Source of the DNA: Acridotheres tristis
Taxonomy: Eukaryota > Chordata > Aves > Passeriformes > Sturnidae
Length of the DNA stretch: 64,000 bases
Direction: 5' to 3'
NCBI GenBank assembly: GCA_037013685.1
Contig: CM072891.1
Span: 16,840,501-16,904,500, forward strand
Below, piece by piece: positions 37,835 through 47,398 of this stretch. The notes under the pieces are model-generated. The model was not told where the DNA came from. It made no database searches and saw only the letters and a list, made by a program, of their open reading frames with translations. Positions within the stretch are counted from its first letter, which is position 1; the number at the start of each line of letters is the position of its first letter. Made by a program: the position numbers and the translations under genes.

Positions 37835-37957
37835 TCGTACTCAGAGCAGTCTCGTCCTTGGCCACACTCCTGCCCCAGCCTGGAAACACTGTGGGGTACA
37901 GCATCTCCTCAGAAGAGTCTTCATCATCTGAATCACTGCCACTGGAGGTCACATCTG
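37835..37957 (-). CDS. CD44: CD44 variable exon G (copy 1), Ser-Gly acidic motif
   Basis: A phase 1 to 1 exon of 123 bases, acceptor CACATCATCACAG|CA and donor ACGA|GTAAGG. It encodes DVTSSGSDSDDEDSSEEMLY then PTVFPGWGRSVAKDETALST. The SSGSDSDDED stretch resembles the heparan-sulfate attachment site of mammalian v3 (SGSGIDDDED), where a Ser-Gly sits next to acidic residues; I infer a glycosaminoglycan site. The acceptor reads CAGCAG, so splicing three bases later would also be in frame. The coding sequence is identical to that of the second copy. Confidence 0.87.
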
Positions 37958-38628
37958 CTGTGATGATGTGAAATCTGCCATGAAGCCCTAACCCACAAGG
38001 CCTTCTGCTGGCAGCAGTTCAGCTTTCCTGCCTCCCCTACGTGCAGCCTTACAGTCACAGAGCAGAATTTACAGCCCCGTGCTTCCCAGGGGCCGTAGCT
38101 GCTCCTGGCCCCTTCACTCTCAAGGGGCTCACCACTCTGCCATGGCCCTGCTGGAGCTGCCCCACTAGGGCTCTCAGATACATTTTGGGACCCCTGGCAC
38201 GTCCATAGCACTGACCATGCCCTGTGCTCTTGTAGCAGGTAGAGCAGAGCATACTGGCTTGGAAACCTTTCCTTTCTCTCTCCTCCAAGTCCTTCTCATT
38301 GGAACAGTCTGCTCCTAAACTGCTTGCAAACAGGAACAAGGAAAGAGCCAGGCACATGCTTTCCATAATGACTGCCACACTCATCCCTTTCAGACAGGCA
38401 GAATGTCTCCATGGCACATGGACAGTGTGGACACCTGCTCTATGGCTACCACGTGGACACTCCATGAGAGAGCCCAGGACTTTGCTTTTCCTACTTCAGT
38501 GCAATGAACACCAGTGACAAATGCCACACATGCAACCCCTGCTCCACTTAGAGTTTCTGGATCTGCTGCCCTGGTCTCTGGTAGTCCAGCCCCTAATCAA
38601 AGCAGCCTCTGAGCATGGCATTCTTTAC

Positions 38629-38754
38629 CCTTGGATGCTGGCGTGGCTTCTTGCGTCTTCTCTCCAGGATTCGACCACCACCAGCGGTCTGGGAACAGAT
38701 TCCACCAAGCTTGGGTGGTGGTTGTCTCCAGGCTGTCATGGTCAGGACCTGAAG
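38629..38754 (-). CDS. CD44: CD44 variable exon H (copy 1), tryptophan-rich
   Basis: A phase 1 to 1 exon of 126 bases, acceptor GTCCTAACAG|CT and donor AAGG|GTAAAG. It encodes SGPDHDSLETTTTQAWWNLF then PDRWWWSNPGEKTQEATPAS and KG. The Thr run followed by aromatic sequence recalls the mammalian v4 to v7 exons (for example the v6 stretch TATQKEQWFGNRW), but five tryptophans in this space is unusual. The frame is not the longest one at the locus, which reads through on the other frames. It differs from its copy by Ser versus Asn at SGPDHDS. Confidence 0.82.
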
Positions 38755-39776
38755 CTGTTAGGACATGGCTGGTTTAACCAGGATCTTGTCATTATTTCTT
38801 GAGAAGCAACTTTTCCTCCAGCAAAGTCAAGTTCCACCAGCACCAGCACCTTGAGCACGCTCATGCCCAGAGATGGATGTGAGAGCAGGGCGAATGTATG
38901 AACCCATGGTGTCATTACATTCCTCCAACACGGAGCTGGATGCAAGCACCTTTGGCAGCCCCAGGAAAGAGCATGCTCCTTTTGAGAGCAGCCATCAAAA
39001 AGCCCTGTGGGGCTTTTGACCTCTCCAAGTTCCATAGGGTTAATGAGTTCCTCGCAGGAGAGTTAGATAGTCTTTGAAATAGAATCCAGAATGAAGAAGA
39101 TCCACCAAGATGACATAAAATCACATACAAAAGATGGAAGTATCCATGATAGGCAAGAAGGATACCCAGAGATAAGCACACCCAGAGAAGCAAATTGTTC
39201 TTCTCCTGACAAACCCATGAAGCCAACACTGCCAAGGACCTGCGCTCAGAACTGAGGCCATTCCTCTCAAAAGACACATGCACTCCCCTTGACCTGATGC
39301 TGGCAGCTAAATGCACACCAGAAACACTTTTCAGAGTAGGCATGAGTACAGCATGGAGAGAGAGAAGCAGCTTTACTTCAATCCCATTACCAATGCACAG
39401 CCTATTCTCAGAACATAGCATATCCAATAGCAGGATACATAGATTTATGCCAGGCATTTTCAGATGGAAAGAGATTTCTGCTTAGAAAAATTACAGGAAT
39501 CGACAGCCTTTTGATCCACCATGCTAGGCAAGCCAACCACTGGTTGGCAGGCAAAGAGAAATAATTATGCAACTTGTAGGAGGTTGGAAAATCCCTCCAA
39601 AGAGAAACCAGTCCTTGAGTCTCAAGAAGTCACAAGGAAAGTCTACAAATCAAACAAGAATGAAGACAACAATTCATGAATCAACAGAATGCAGTGCTTT
39701 AAACTATAGGGAGCCCACACAATTGAAATGGGGCTTTTTTGTGGTATGGGGCATGTGTTTGAAAAAGAGCTGATGA
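38755..39776 (-). other. CD44: CD44 intron between cassette copies
   Basis: Includes the diverged tail of duplication copy 1 (39,060-39,560) and about 200 bases unique to this place. A 180-codon open frame on the minus strand (38,915-39,457) has no family features and no counterpart of that length in the second copy; I treat it as chance. Confidence 0.7.
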
Positions 39777-39880
39777 GATCATCCAATTTTCAAACAATAT
39801 ATGGGCATCTAAGGAGGAGGGATGCCATGTAGGACAGGAAAAAGAACAAACCAACACCGAGGACAACAAAAGTTCCTTAC

Positions 39881-40003
39881 TCGTACTCAGAGCAGTCTCG
39901 TCCTTGGCCACACTCCTGCCCCAGCCTGGAAACACTGTGGGGTACAGCATCTCCTCAGAAGAGTCTTCATCATCTGAATCACTGCCACTGGAGGTCACAT
40001 CTG
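39881..40003 (-). CDS. CD44: CD44 variable exon G' (copy 2), Ser-Gly acidic motif
   Basis: The second copy of exon G, 2,046 bases away, with the same splice sites, CAGCAG acceptor and an identical encoded peptide (including SSGSDSDDED). If both are spliced in, the protein gains two candidate glycosaminoglycan attachment sites about 80 residues apart, separated by exon H. Confidence 0.87.
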
Positions 40004-40674
40004 CTGTGATGATGTGAAATCTGCCATGAAGCCCTAACCCACAAGGCCTTCTGCTGGCAGCAGTTCAGCTTTCCTGCCTCCCCTGCGTGCAGCCTTACAG
40101 TCACAGAGCAGAATTTACAGCCCCGTGCTTCCCAGGGGCCGTAGCTGCTCCTGGCCCCTTCACTCTCAAGGGGCTCACCACTCTGCCATGGCCCTGCTGG
40201 AGCTGCCCCACTAGGGCTCTCAGATACATTTTGGGACCCCTGGCACGTCCACAGCACTAACCATGCCCTGTGCTCTTGTAGCAGGTAGAGCAGAGCATAC
40301 TGGCTTGGAAACCTTTCCTTTCTCTTTCCTCCAAGTCCTTCTCATTGGAACAGTCTGCTCCTAAACTGCTTGCAAACAGGAACAAGGAAAGAGCCAGGCA
40401 CATGCTTTCCATAATGACTGCCACACTCATCCCTTTCAGACAGGCAGAATGTCTCCATGGCACATGGACAGTGTGGACACCTGCTCTATGGCTACCACGT
40501 GGACACTCCATGAGAGAGCCCAGGACTTTGCTTTTCCTACTTCAGTGCAATGAACACCAGTGACAAATGCCACACATGCAACCCCTGCTCCACTTAGAGT
40601 TTCTGGATCTGCTGCCCTGGTCTCTGGTAGTCCAGCCCCTAATCAAAGCAGCCTCTGAGCATGGCATTCTTTAC

Positions 40675-40800
40675 CCTTGGATGCTGGCGTGGCTTCTTGC
40701 GTCTTCTCTCCAGGATTCGACCACCACCAGCGGTCTGGGAACAGATTCCACCAAGCTTGGGTGGTGGTTGTCTCCAGGTTGTCATGGTCAGGACCTGAAG
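40675..40800 (-). CDS. CD44: CD44 variable exon H' (copy 2), tryptophan-rich
   Basis: The second copy of exon H with the same splice sites and one coding difference: AGC to AAC makes the start SGPDHDNLE rather than SGPDHDSLE. In the transcript it would precede G'. Confidence 0.82.
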
Positions 40801-41540
40801 CTGTTAGGACATGGCTGGTTTAACCAGGATCTTGTCATTATTTCTTGAGAAGCAACTTTTCCTCCAGCAAAGTCAAGTTCCACCAGCACCAGCACCTTGA
40901 GCACGCTCATGCCCAGAGATGGATGTGAGAGCAGGGCGAATGTATGAACCCATGGTGTCATTACATTCCTCCAACATGGAGCTGGATGCAAGCACCTCTG
41001 GCAGCCCCAGGAAAGAGCATGCTCCTTTTGAGAGCAGCCATCAAAAAGCCCTGTGGGGCTTTTGACCTCTCCAAGTTCCATAGGGTTAATGAGTTCCTCG
41101 CAGGGGAGAGTAGATAGTCATTGAAATAGAATCCTGAATGAAGAAGATGCATCGACATGGCATAAAATCATAAGATGAAAGAATTATCCATGAAGCCAAT
41201 GCTGCCAAGAACCTGAGCTCAGAATCGAGGCCATTCTATTGAAAAGGCACATGCACTCCCCTTGACCTGATGCTGCCAGCTAATTTTACACCAGAACCAC
41301 TTTCCAGGTAGGCATTAGTATTGCACAGGGAGAGAGGCGCAGCTTTACTCCTATCATATCACCAATCCACAACATTTTCTCAGAACATAGCATATCGAAT
41401 ATTAAGTTCTACAACTTTGTGATAGATATTTCTGAATGGAAAATGTTTCTGCTTTAAAAAGTTACAGCAATCTACAGCCTTTTTATCCACTGTATATCTA
41501 AATAGGTATTGGCATGCAAATAGATATAAATGTGTCTGTC

Positions 41541-43987
41541 TCATATGGATGAAAAAAATCAGAATTACTGTTCATGTAGGTAGCTCATTAATCAGTAACA
41601 GTCCTTCATCTGATTCATGGCACACCTGGAGATGAATCATAATTTGCAAATAACAAAGAGTAAAACCTGTTTTGGCAAGGAGAGAAAGTAAATGGTAAAG
41701 TATTGGTCAACGGTGTATTAATCTGGACCATTAACTTTATGGAGAACACCACCAGTGATGTACAAATCCAGAGAAATAATGTGATGTTTTAATGATCTGA
41801 AGAACCAGGAGCTGTGCCAATTGCTCATTTCAAACCATAACAAAGAATTCTTCAGATTAAGCTAGATATATTTTCAAAAAACTTTAACTTTGCAAATGAA
41901 CTGTAGTACAGGTAGAGAGCCACCAATTTGGTTTCTTCTCACATTAACACATTGTAGAATTAGATAGATAGATTTTCTTGTCTGTCTGTTTGAAGATATA
42001 TGACAAATACGTTTCTTTACTTATTGATTTTCTACTTCTCTGTCTGTGGGATTTTTCTCTGGGAAATTAAATTGTGGCCAGGGTATTCCACTGAGCCTGT
42101 ACTGCTATATGAGCTAAATAAGAAATATTGGGACATGGCTTTATCTTCTTTTTTGGACTGTTCTCCATGTCACTTTCTCCTGTGCTACTGAATATTTGAT
42201 GACTTCTCAGAGAGATGCACAGCTTATACTGTACCTCTTTGTAAAAGGAGTGCTAGGTTACTGATTAATTTATAATGCAGTAAAATGAAACTAAATGAGT
42301 TAAATGTTTTGGCGTTAAAGTGATGTTGCTGTAACAGCCAAGGTTGCCAGGTGCATTACTTTCATTATCTTGATTTTTTTTTCCAGAGAACCAATTTATC
42401 AACCCTAACCCTGTAAACAAACATGCCAATGCTATCACTTCTGTGATACACATTTATCAGTATTGACACATTTTATTACATTGCTCTATAGTTTCTTTGA
42501 TCTTTTCAGATCTTAAACATCTCTTGTTTTCCCTTTGTAAAACAGTCTTGCCCATGAGAGAGAACTGCTAGCAACAGGAAGGGACATACATATTTAGGAC
42601 TGATACATTTGATAATCAAGTACTAAAATGAAAACAGAAAGTGTTGCTGTACAGAAACAGTACACAGGTTTTTGCAGTGGGTACAGAAACACCAGTACAA
42701 GGAAACATTAAGTCACACATGTACATAAAAGCAAACATAGAGGAAGGAAAAATCACCATCAGAGTAAACCAAACTCCTCACTTTTACAGGTGGGATTTTC
42801 TGCATCTTTCACCCCTTAAAGACAACGTTTTGTAAGGGAAGCTTTCACTGGCAACAAGCACCAGAAAATTCTCTACGTTTTTCAAGGTTTGGGGTAAAAT
42901 GAATATTTCTTCTTCCATCTACATACTTGTAAGGCATTACTAACCTTCACATCTTCTGAGAAAAGGTGCTTGGGTTTAATAATGTATGTATTTTAGCAGA
43001 GCCTTTGCTAGCTGTGTAATGCATACAGTCATTCCTCCTCTATCCTGTGATTTCTAAATACAGTGATGAGGGCACCATTTCTCCAAGTCACTCAGACCAT
43101 TTGACCACCTATCGGCAAGCAGCAGACAATCAAGCAAATTCCTCATGGATTCCCCTGACGGGGGAAACAAGAGAAAAGAGCCAGTGGGAAGAAACTTTCA
43201 TTTCTATCAGTTTGATCTTTACTACAACATGCCTCTGTAGATTTCCTCTGTATAATTAAAATGTTCTCCCTTTAGGTTCACTTTATTTTCTGTGGCAAAG
43301 ATCTTTATCACTCTAACCATAAGAAGTAGTGTGAACATATGTACATTATTTCCACTTTAAACTGTGGAAGAGGACTTCAAAAGCTTTTTATTTGTTGTAG
43401 CTGCTGTGCACTACATATTTGATAAAAACATCACAAGCAGTTTTTCCAACTCAGTGAAGCTATTTAAGGACAAAGAGAAAATGGCTACTGTTCCTTTGGG
43501 TCCTCAAAGACTGTGGAGCCACCATAGCCTCCAATTTTTTCTCATGCATATTGCCAACAGCAAGGATGAAATGAGTTTCTGCAGTGCACAAATGGCTTGG
43601 CAGTTGGAACTGCCATATAAAGCAGTGCCTTGGTTAGCAAGGCCATGGTTTTGATATGGATTACCTACATTCACAACCACAAGTAAATTAGATTAACATT
43701 ACGAATCTACAAAAATACCATTTTCTACCTCAGAAATAAATTGATTTCAAGTGAAGATTGTACTAACTAGTGATACCTCATAGAGTAAGTAGGTGTAATA
43801 AAACAGCCATGAGAAACCCAAAACAACAATCATTCTGAGCTCAAGTACAAGCATTGAAGCAAACATACTGTAAATTATTTTGCTCCCCTTGTCTCAGAGA
43901 GTGAAGTTCATCTCCCACTTAACCAATCTGGAAAGCAGAGTATTTCAATGTCTTTCCAATTTTTGAGGTGTATACTTTACCACTTAC
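41541..43987 (-). other. CD44: CD44 intron between exon I and exon H'
   Basis: An AT-rich intron of about 2.5 kb beyond the duplication. Apart from the microexon candidate at its start, I found no supported exon and no transposon. Confidence 0.65.
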
Positions 43988-43999
43988 CAGAATGCCATT
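43988..43999 (-). CDS. CD44: Candidate CD44 microexon (12 bases)
   Basis: Twelve bases (AATGGCATTCTG) lie between a strong acceptor with a long pyrimidine tract (TGTTTTCTTCTTCCAG) and a strong donor (CTG|GTAAGTGG). The phase is 1 to 1, so it would insert four residues (Xaa-Trp-His-Ser) without disturbing the frame. It starts 67 bases downstream of exon I. The sites may also be coincidental; the short spacing is near the lower limit for vertebrate introns. Confidence 0.4.
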
Positions 44000-44066
44000 C
44001 TGGAAGAAGAAAACAGTTTTAATGTGATCTATATGTACCATAGTTATTATGAAACATAAATCTTAC

Positions 44067-44162
44067 TAGGACTTGCAGGGTACTGTCCGTCATCTTCTTC
44101 ATGGAAATCACCAGCCACTGTCCCGAAAGAGATGCCAGGTGATACAGAGGGAAATTCATCAT
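44067..44162 (-). CDS. CD44: CD44 variable exon I (first of array)
   Basis: A phase 1 to 1 exon of 96 bases, acceptor ATCACCGTACAG|AT and donor CCTA|GTAAGA. It encodes DDEFPSVSPGISFGTVAGDF then HEEDDGQYPASP. It resembles exon F at its end. A longer open frame in another register exists here, but only the phase 1 reading joins exon 5 to the following exons. Confidence 0.78.
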
Positions 44163-45028
44163 CTGTACGGTGATGGACAGATTATTACTATTCCAGTAGC
44201 TCAGTTGCAGCGCAGTACTCACAAGCACTTCAGCTATTCTACCCTGCAACCTACATTCCTTCATTTATTGGTCCAAGAAAGAAGAAAGGTGCAGACCCCA
44301 CCTAAGCTCACCTTACTGGCACAGTAAGGATATCACTCAAACAGAAAATTTGAAGAGTAGAATGTATTACAGTGATAATTATTATTCCAGCAACCATTTG
44401 TTCATGTGATACAAGATCTCATTGCAGCTGTACACCATGAGGACAGGGATCTTAAAGCAATGAGTGTAGTTATTCATATTTCCCTCTCATGAGATATATT
44501 CTGAGATTTAGTCCAAAAATCTAGACTATGCATGCAAGCAGAGATGGTAACAGAAATACACAGCACATGCCTTGGGGAATGTGGGGAATGTTTCTGATCC
44601 TAGTTCCTTAGCAAGAGAATCTTAGGATTTACCTTTCATGGTGCTAGCTACATGTCAAAACAAGCACAACATGCCATGAGTATACCACCAGTGAAAATTA
44701 ATTTTATAATCCTAATGCTCTTGCCTTTTTTTTTTTTTTTAATTTTATTTTAGTATATATTGAGGATAGTGATGCAAACTATTGGTATCCTTTACTGGTA
44801 AGTTATTGGTGACTTGATGAAAACCTTGTAGTCACACAGTAAGCTTTACTGTACTTAGAGGATGACTTATACCTGTGTCCCTAATGTTCAGTGGGAGTGA
44901 GTCTTTCAGACCTCTGATAATTTCAGCCACACAAGCAACATAAAAGATTAAATAAAATAAGTAGAAAAGAAGATGGCATTTATATTTGGCAGGGCCCCAC
45001 GAAATTAGTGGCAACCTAGCGTCCTTAC
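44163..45028 (-). other. CD44: CD44 intron between exon 5 and exon I
   Basis: Contains a T-run near 44,730 (plus strand) and a 41-base exon-like segment at 44,873-44,913 discussed under findings. No transposon seen. Confidence 0.7.
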
Positions 45029-45271
45029 CATAATCTTTTCCAGGAACTCCTTTTTCACCTCCTCCAGAAGTGTGATCTGGCAGCTGTGAGACCGGAGTCG
45101 GGCTCCCATAATAGGAGGTGCTGGCTCTCCTGATGGAGGCATCCAGGGGAGTTGTCTCATGAGCTGACCCACTGCCAGCATTTTCCTCCTCCACCCCCGA
45201 GGTGGAGGACTCGCCGCCGGCGTGGCGCGTGCCGTCCGCGTTGTACCGCGAGCCGTCCGCGTTGTCAATGA
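45029..45271 (-). CDS. CD44: CD44 constant exon 5 (stem)
   Basis: A phase 1 to 1 exon of 243 bases (human exon 5 is 231), acceptor TGTTTTTTCACAG and donor TATG|GTAAGG. It starts IDNADGSRYNADGTRHAGGE, where the human protein has a single NRDGTRY; here the unit is doubled by a 21-base repeat. Then come an acidic Ser-Gly segment (EEENAGSGSAHE), a Tyr-containing segment (ASTSYYGSPTP) and a Gly-rich end. The 5' part is very rich in G, C and CpG compared with everything around it. It is the last constant ectodomain exon before the variable array. Confidence 0.93.
45224..45265. repeat. 21-base tandem repeat inside exon 5
   Basis: The plus-strand motif GCCGTCCGCGTTGT occurs at 45,231-45,244 and again at 45,252-45,265, a period of 21. 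It encodes NADGSRY followed by NADGTRH. Confidence 0.85.
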
Positions 45272-45885
45272 CTGTGAAAAAACAATGGAGCACCTGCTGT
45301 CAGGGGGCCAGAGCAGACAGCAGCACCCACGGGTTAATACCAGCCCTCCCATCCAGCCCAGATCATCACTGACATTTGTCTGATGCACAGATGCTGATTT
45401 ATGTATTAGTCGCGTTTGCAGGGCTTGACCCGCATCGCTTATTTTTATCAAGCTGCTTGATTTTAACATAAAACCTTGGCATTTGTTAAGTCAATTAGAA
45501 TTTAAAGTTGAGCCTTTTTATGAGCCTTTTTTTCAGCTTCCAGCAGCTTTTCCAACAAACGGCTCGAATCAGATGTAGGAAGGTTGCAGTCTTGAGCAAA
45601 TTCCTTTATGTCAAAGGGATGTTAGCAGCTCTGATATGCCAAAAATGTCAAATACCTATATAAAAAATGTTTGGTACCCTGAGATTTACCAAACTCAACA
45701 GGCTTTAGGGGAAGACAAGTGACTAGTTGCTTTAATATCTATTGAACATCTCTTAACATCTCATAACTTAATTTTTCTTATGTTTGGCTTGGCTTTTTTT
45801 TAATATTAGTGATAGTTTATGTGAAAACAAGAAAAACAGTTACAGAAAACTGAGCAAGTGCATGTCTTTCTAATCAGTGCAGTAC

Positions 45886-45957
45886 CTGTTTCATCCTGAT
45901 TACTGAGTAAAGAAGTATCTATTTTTACAACTGGCTCACATGTTTTATCCGCTGTTT
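45886..45957 (-). CDS. CD44: CD44 exon 4 (end of Link module extension)
   Basis: A phase 1 to 1 exon of 72 bases, acceptor CTTCTTTTACAG and donor ACAG|GTACTG. It encodes TADKTCEPVVKIDTSLLSNQ and DET. The Cys matches the sixth conserved cysteine of the CD44 hyaluronan-binding domain (human CTSVTDLP). The rest of the exon is poorly conserved, as in other vertebrates. Confidence 0.92.
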
Positions 45958-47261
45958 CTGTAAAAGAAGGAAAATAGAAAGGATTAATTTGAAAAAAAAT
46001 GGATTAGAAAATCACGTGTATACCCACATAAATTGTACATAATTACAAAACATCAGCTTCAGATGAGGAGGACTGAAAACTAATTTCCAAGCAAATGTTA
46101 TTCACTGACATACCACCTTCCCAGGTGGGGCACTTCGAGATTGTTCTGTCAGCTAACAACGAGATTCTACATTTCCATAACCATTCCAGAAAACGGCTGC
46201 AATCAATGCCAGTTAAAACAGCCTTATGACCCAGTTTCAATGCAGTCAGACCCACTGCCATTGTGGCAGTGGCAGCTCTAACCCTTTCTAGCTGACAGGA
46301 CTCTGCCCCCTCCATGGAGGGCTCTGCAGAGGCAGTGTGTGCCCTGCTCTGGTGAGCACTGCTGGCTCCTGAGTGCCCCACTTGGGGCTGGTGTACGAGC
46401 TACCTGATCGTGCTGCTGCTAGGGAATAAGGCTTGGGAGGAGTCAGAAAGATCTGGAGGGGATGGACATCACCATAGCAGTCCTCTGTGAATAATCATCT
46501 GTGAGTGACACACAATGGCAACTCACATGACACTACACCAATGCAGAGATTTTTAATTGTATCACTACCAAGAACAAAATCAAAAAATATCACTGCATTC
46601 AAATCATCAGTGAACTTTTCCTCCAGCTTTCTGTAAGAACTCTTAGACTTTCCTAATAATTTACTATAATATTTCCAACTATTAAAAGGTTCAAAACCTT
46701 AGATGAACGCGGTCTGCTGCTGACGCACATTGCTGTCCAGCTGCCTCATGTGTAAATGGAGATTTGCCTGAGCAAACACTGCAAGAATCTGCAAACAGGA
46801 GAGCAGCAGCCGTGTCCATGGGCTTGGGATGGCCATCACAGGCCTTGGAGCTGCTGCAGGTGGCAGCCACTCCTAAAACACAAAAAAACCCACTGGTCTT
46901 GGCTGTTAAGCTTGTGTTCTGCATGAAGAGAAGAGCTGTGCCATGGCTGACAACAGTGATGTCTCTCAGATCCACTGCTGCAGTGGTTCACTTCACTAAG
47001 CCATTGTAATGAACTGTTCTGAAGCTGAAAGGTTTGTCCCAAGGCCAGAAAAGTGATTTAGTTCAAAACACACCGATAACAAAACTGTCATTGCTGACAT
47101 GACAGATACGCTTCTAGAGGCTGACAGCATGTATTTCTTCTCAGCTGAAAACCAGGCTATATTTATTATATAAGACCTCATTCCAGTACCTTAAATAGGA
47201 GATTGCATATGTTATTTTTAGTTAATCTATTTCTAAAATGCATCATAAATCATCTCCTTAC
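45958..47261 (-). other. CD44: CD44 intron 3
   Basis: A 1.3 kb intron. A 12 to 15 base segment near 46,405 with AG and GT flanks was considered and rejected. Nothing else recognised. Confidence 0.75.
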
Positions 47262-47398
47262 CTGTCTCATTGTAACAGTATGCATCATACCGAGCAGTTG
47301 TATTTGCTGAAAGATGGTAAATGCCAGTGTTATTTGCTGCACAAAGATGATAAGGATTGATCCGTGGGATAACAATATGCCCCACCACGAAACCATAC
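47262..47398 (-). CDS. CD44: CD44 exon 3 (Link module, second half)
   Basis: A 137-base exon, acceptor CTGTTCTTCACAG and donor ACAG|GTAAGG. With the split Arg codon it gives [20 protein letters not shown], then [20 protein letters not shown] and YCYNET. The Arg-Tyr pair corresponds to human R78-Y79, both hyaluronan contacts, and the two cysteines to C97 and C118. N-glycosylation sequons NNT and NTT are kept. Human exon 3 is 134 bases, so this one is a codon longer. Confidence 0.97.

Larger units (their letters stand above)
37731..39560. repeat. Tandem duplication, copy 1 (contains exons H and G)
   Basis: This segment is repeated at 39,777-41,540 with an offset of 2,046 bases. From about 37,830 to 39,055 the two copies differ at only around eight sites that I could count. 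Before 37,830 and especially after 39,060 the match becomes clearly poorer, with indels and many substitutions. The copy includes one H exon and one G exon. Confidence 0.92.
39777..41540. repeat. Tandem duplication, copy 2 (contains exons H' and G')
   Basis: The counterpart of 37,731-39,560. The near-identical core here is about 39,876-41,101; 41,105-41,540 is the diverged continuation that aligns with 39,060-39,560. Confidence 0.92.

Noticed and set aside
38055..38465. A 136-codon minus-strand frame with a signal-peptide-like start (MESMCLALSLFLFASSLGAD) in the duplicated core
   Set aside because: It is interrupted in the second copy by few changes, has no recognisable family, several cysteines unlike CD44 stem, and its phase 1 reading from the plausible AG hits a stop at once. 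It persists only because the core is nearly identical between copies.
38915..39457. A 180-codon minus-strand frame, the longest in the window
   Set aside because: It spans the boundary between the conserved and diverged parts of the duplication, is not kept at that length in the other copy, and has no domain or splice signals.
43044..43170. Plus-strand exon-like Ser/Thr-rich frame (SDEGTISPSHSDHLTTYRQA)
   Set aside because: It resembles CD44 stem in composition but lies on the strand opposite to the gene and lacks a donor.
44832..45469. Two frames of about 154 codons over exon 5 and its flanks
   Set aside because: They are readings through exon 5 into intron, one in frame and one shifted. 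The true coding part is 45,029-45,271, set by splice sites and phase.
46396..46412. A 12 to 15 base segment with AG and GT flanks in intron 3
   Set aside because: It lies between two Link-domain exons whose junction is already complete, and the pyrimidine tract is short.
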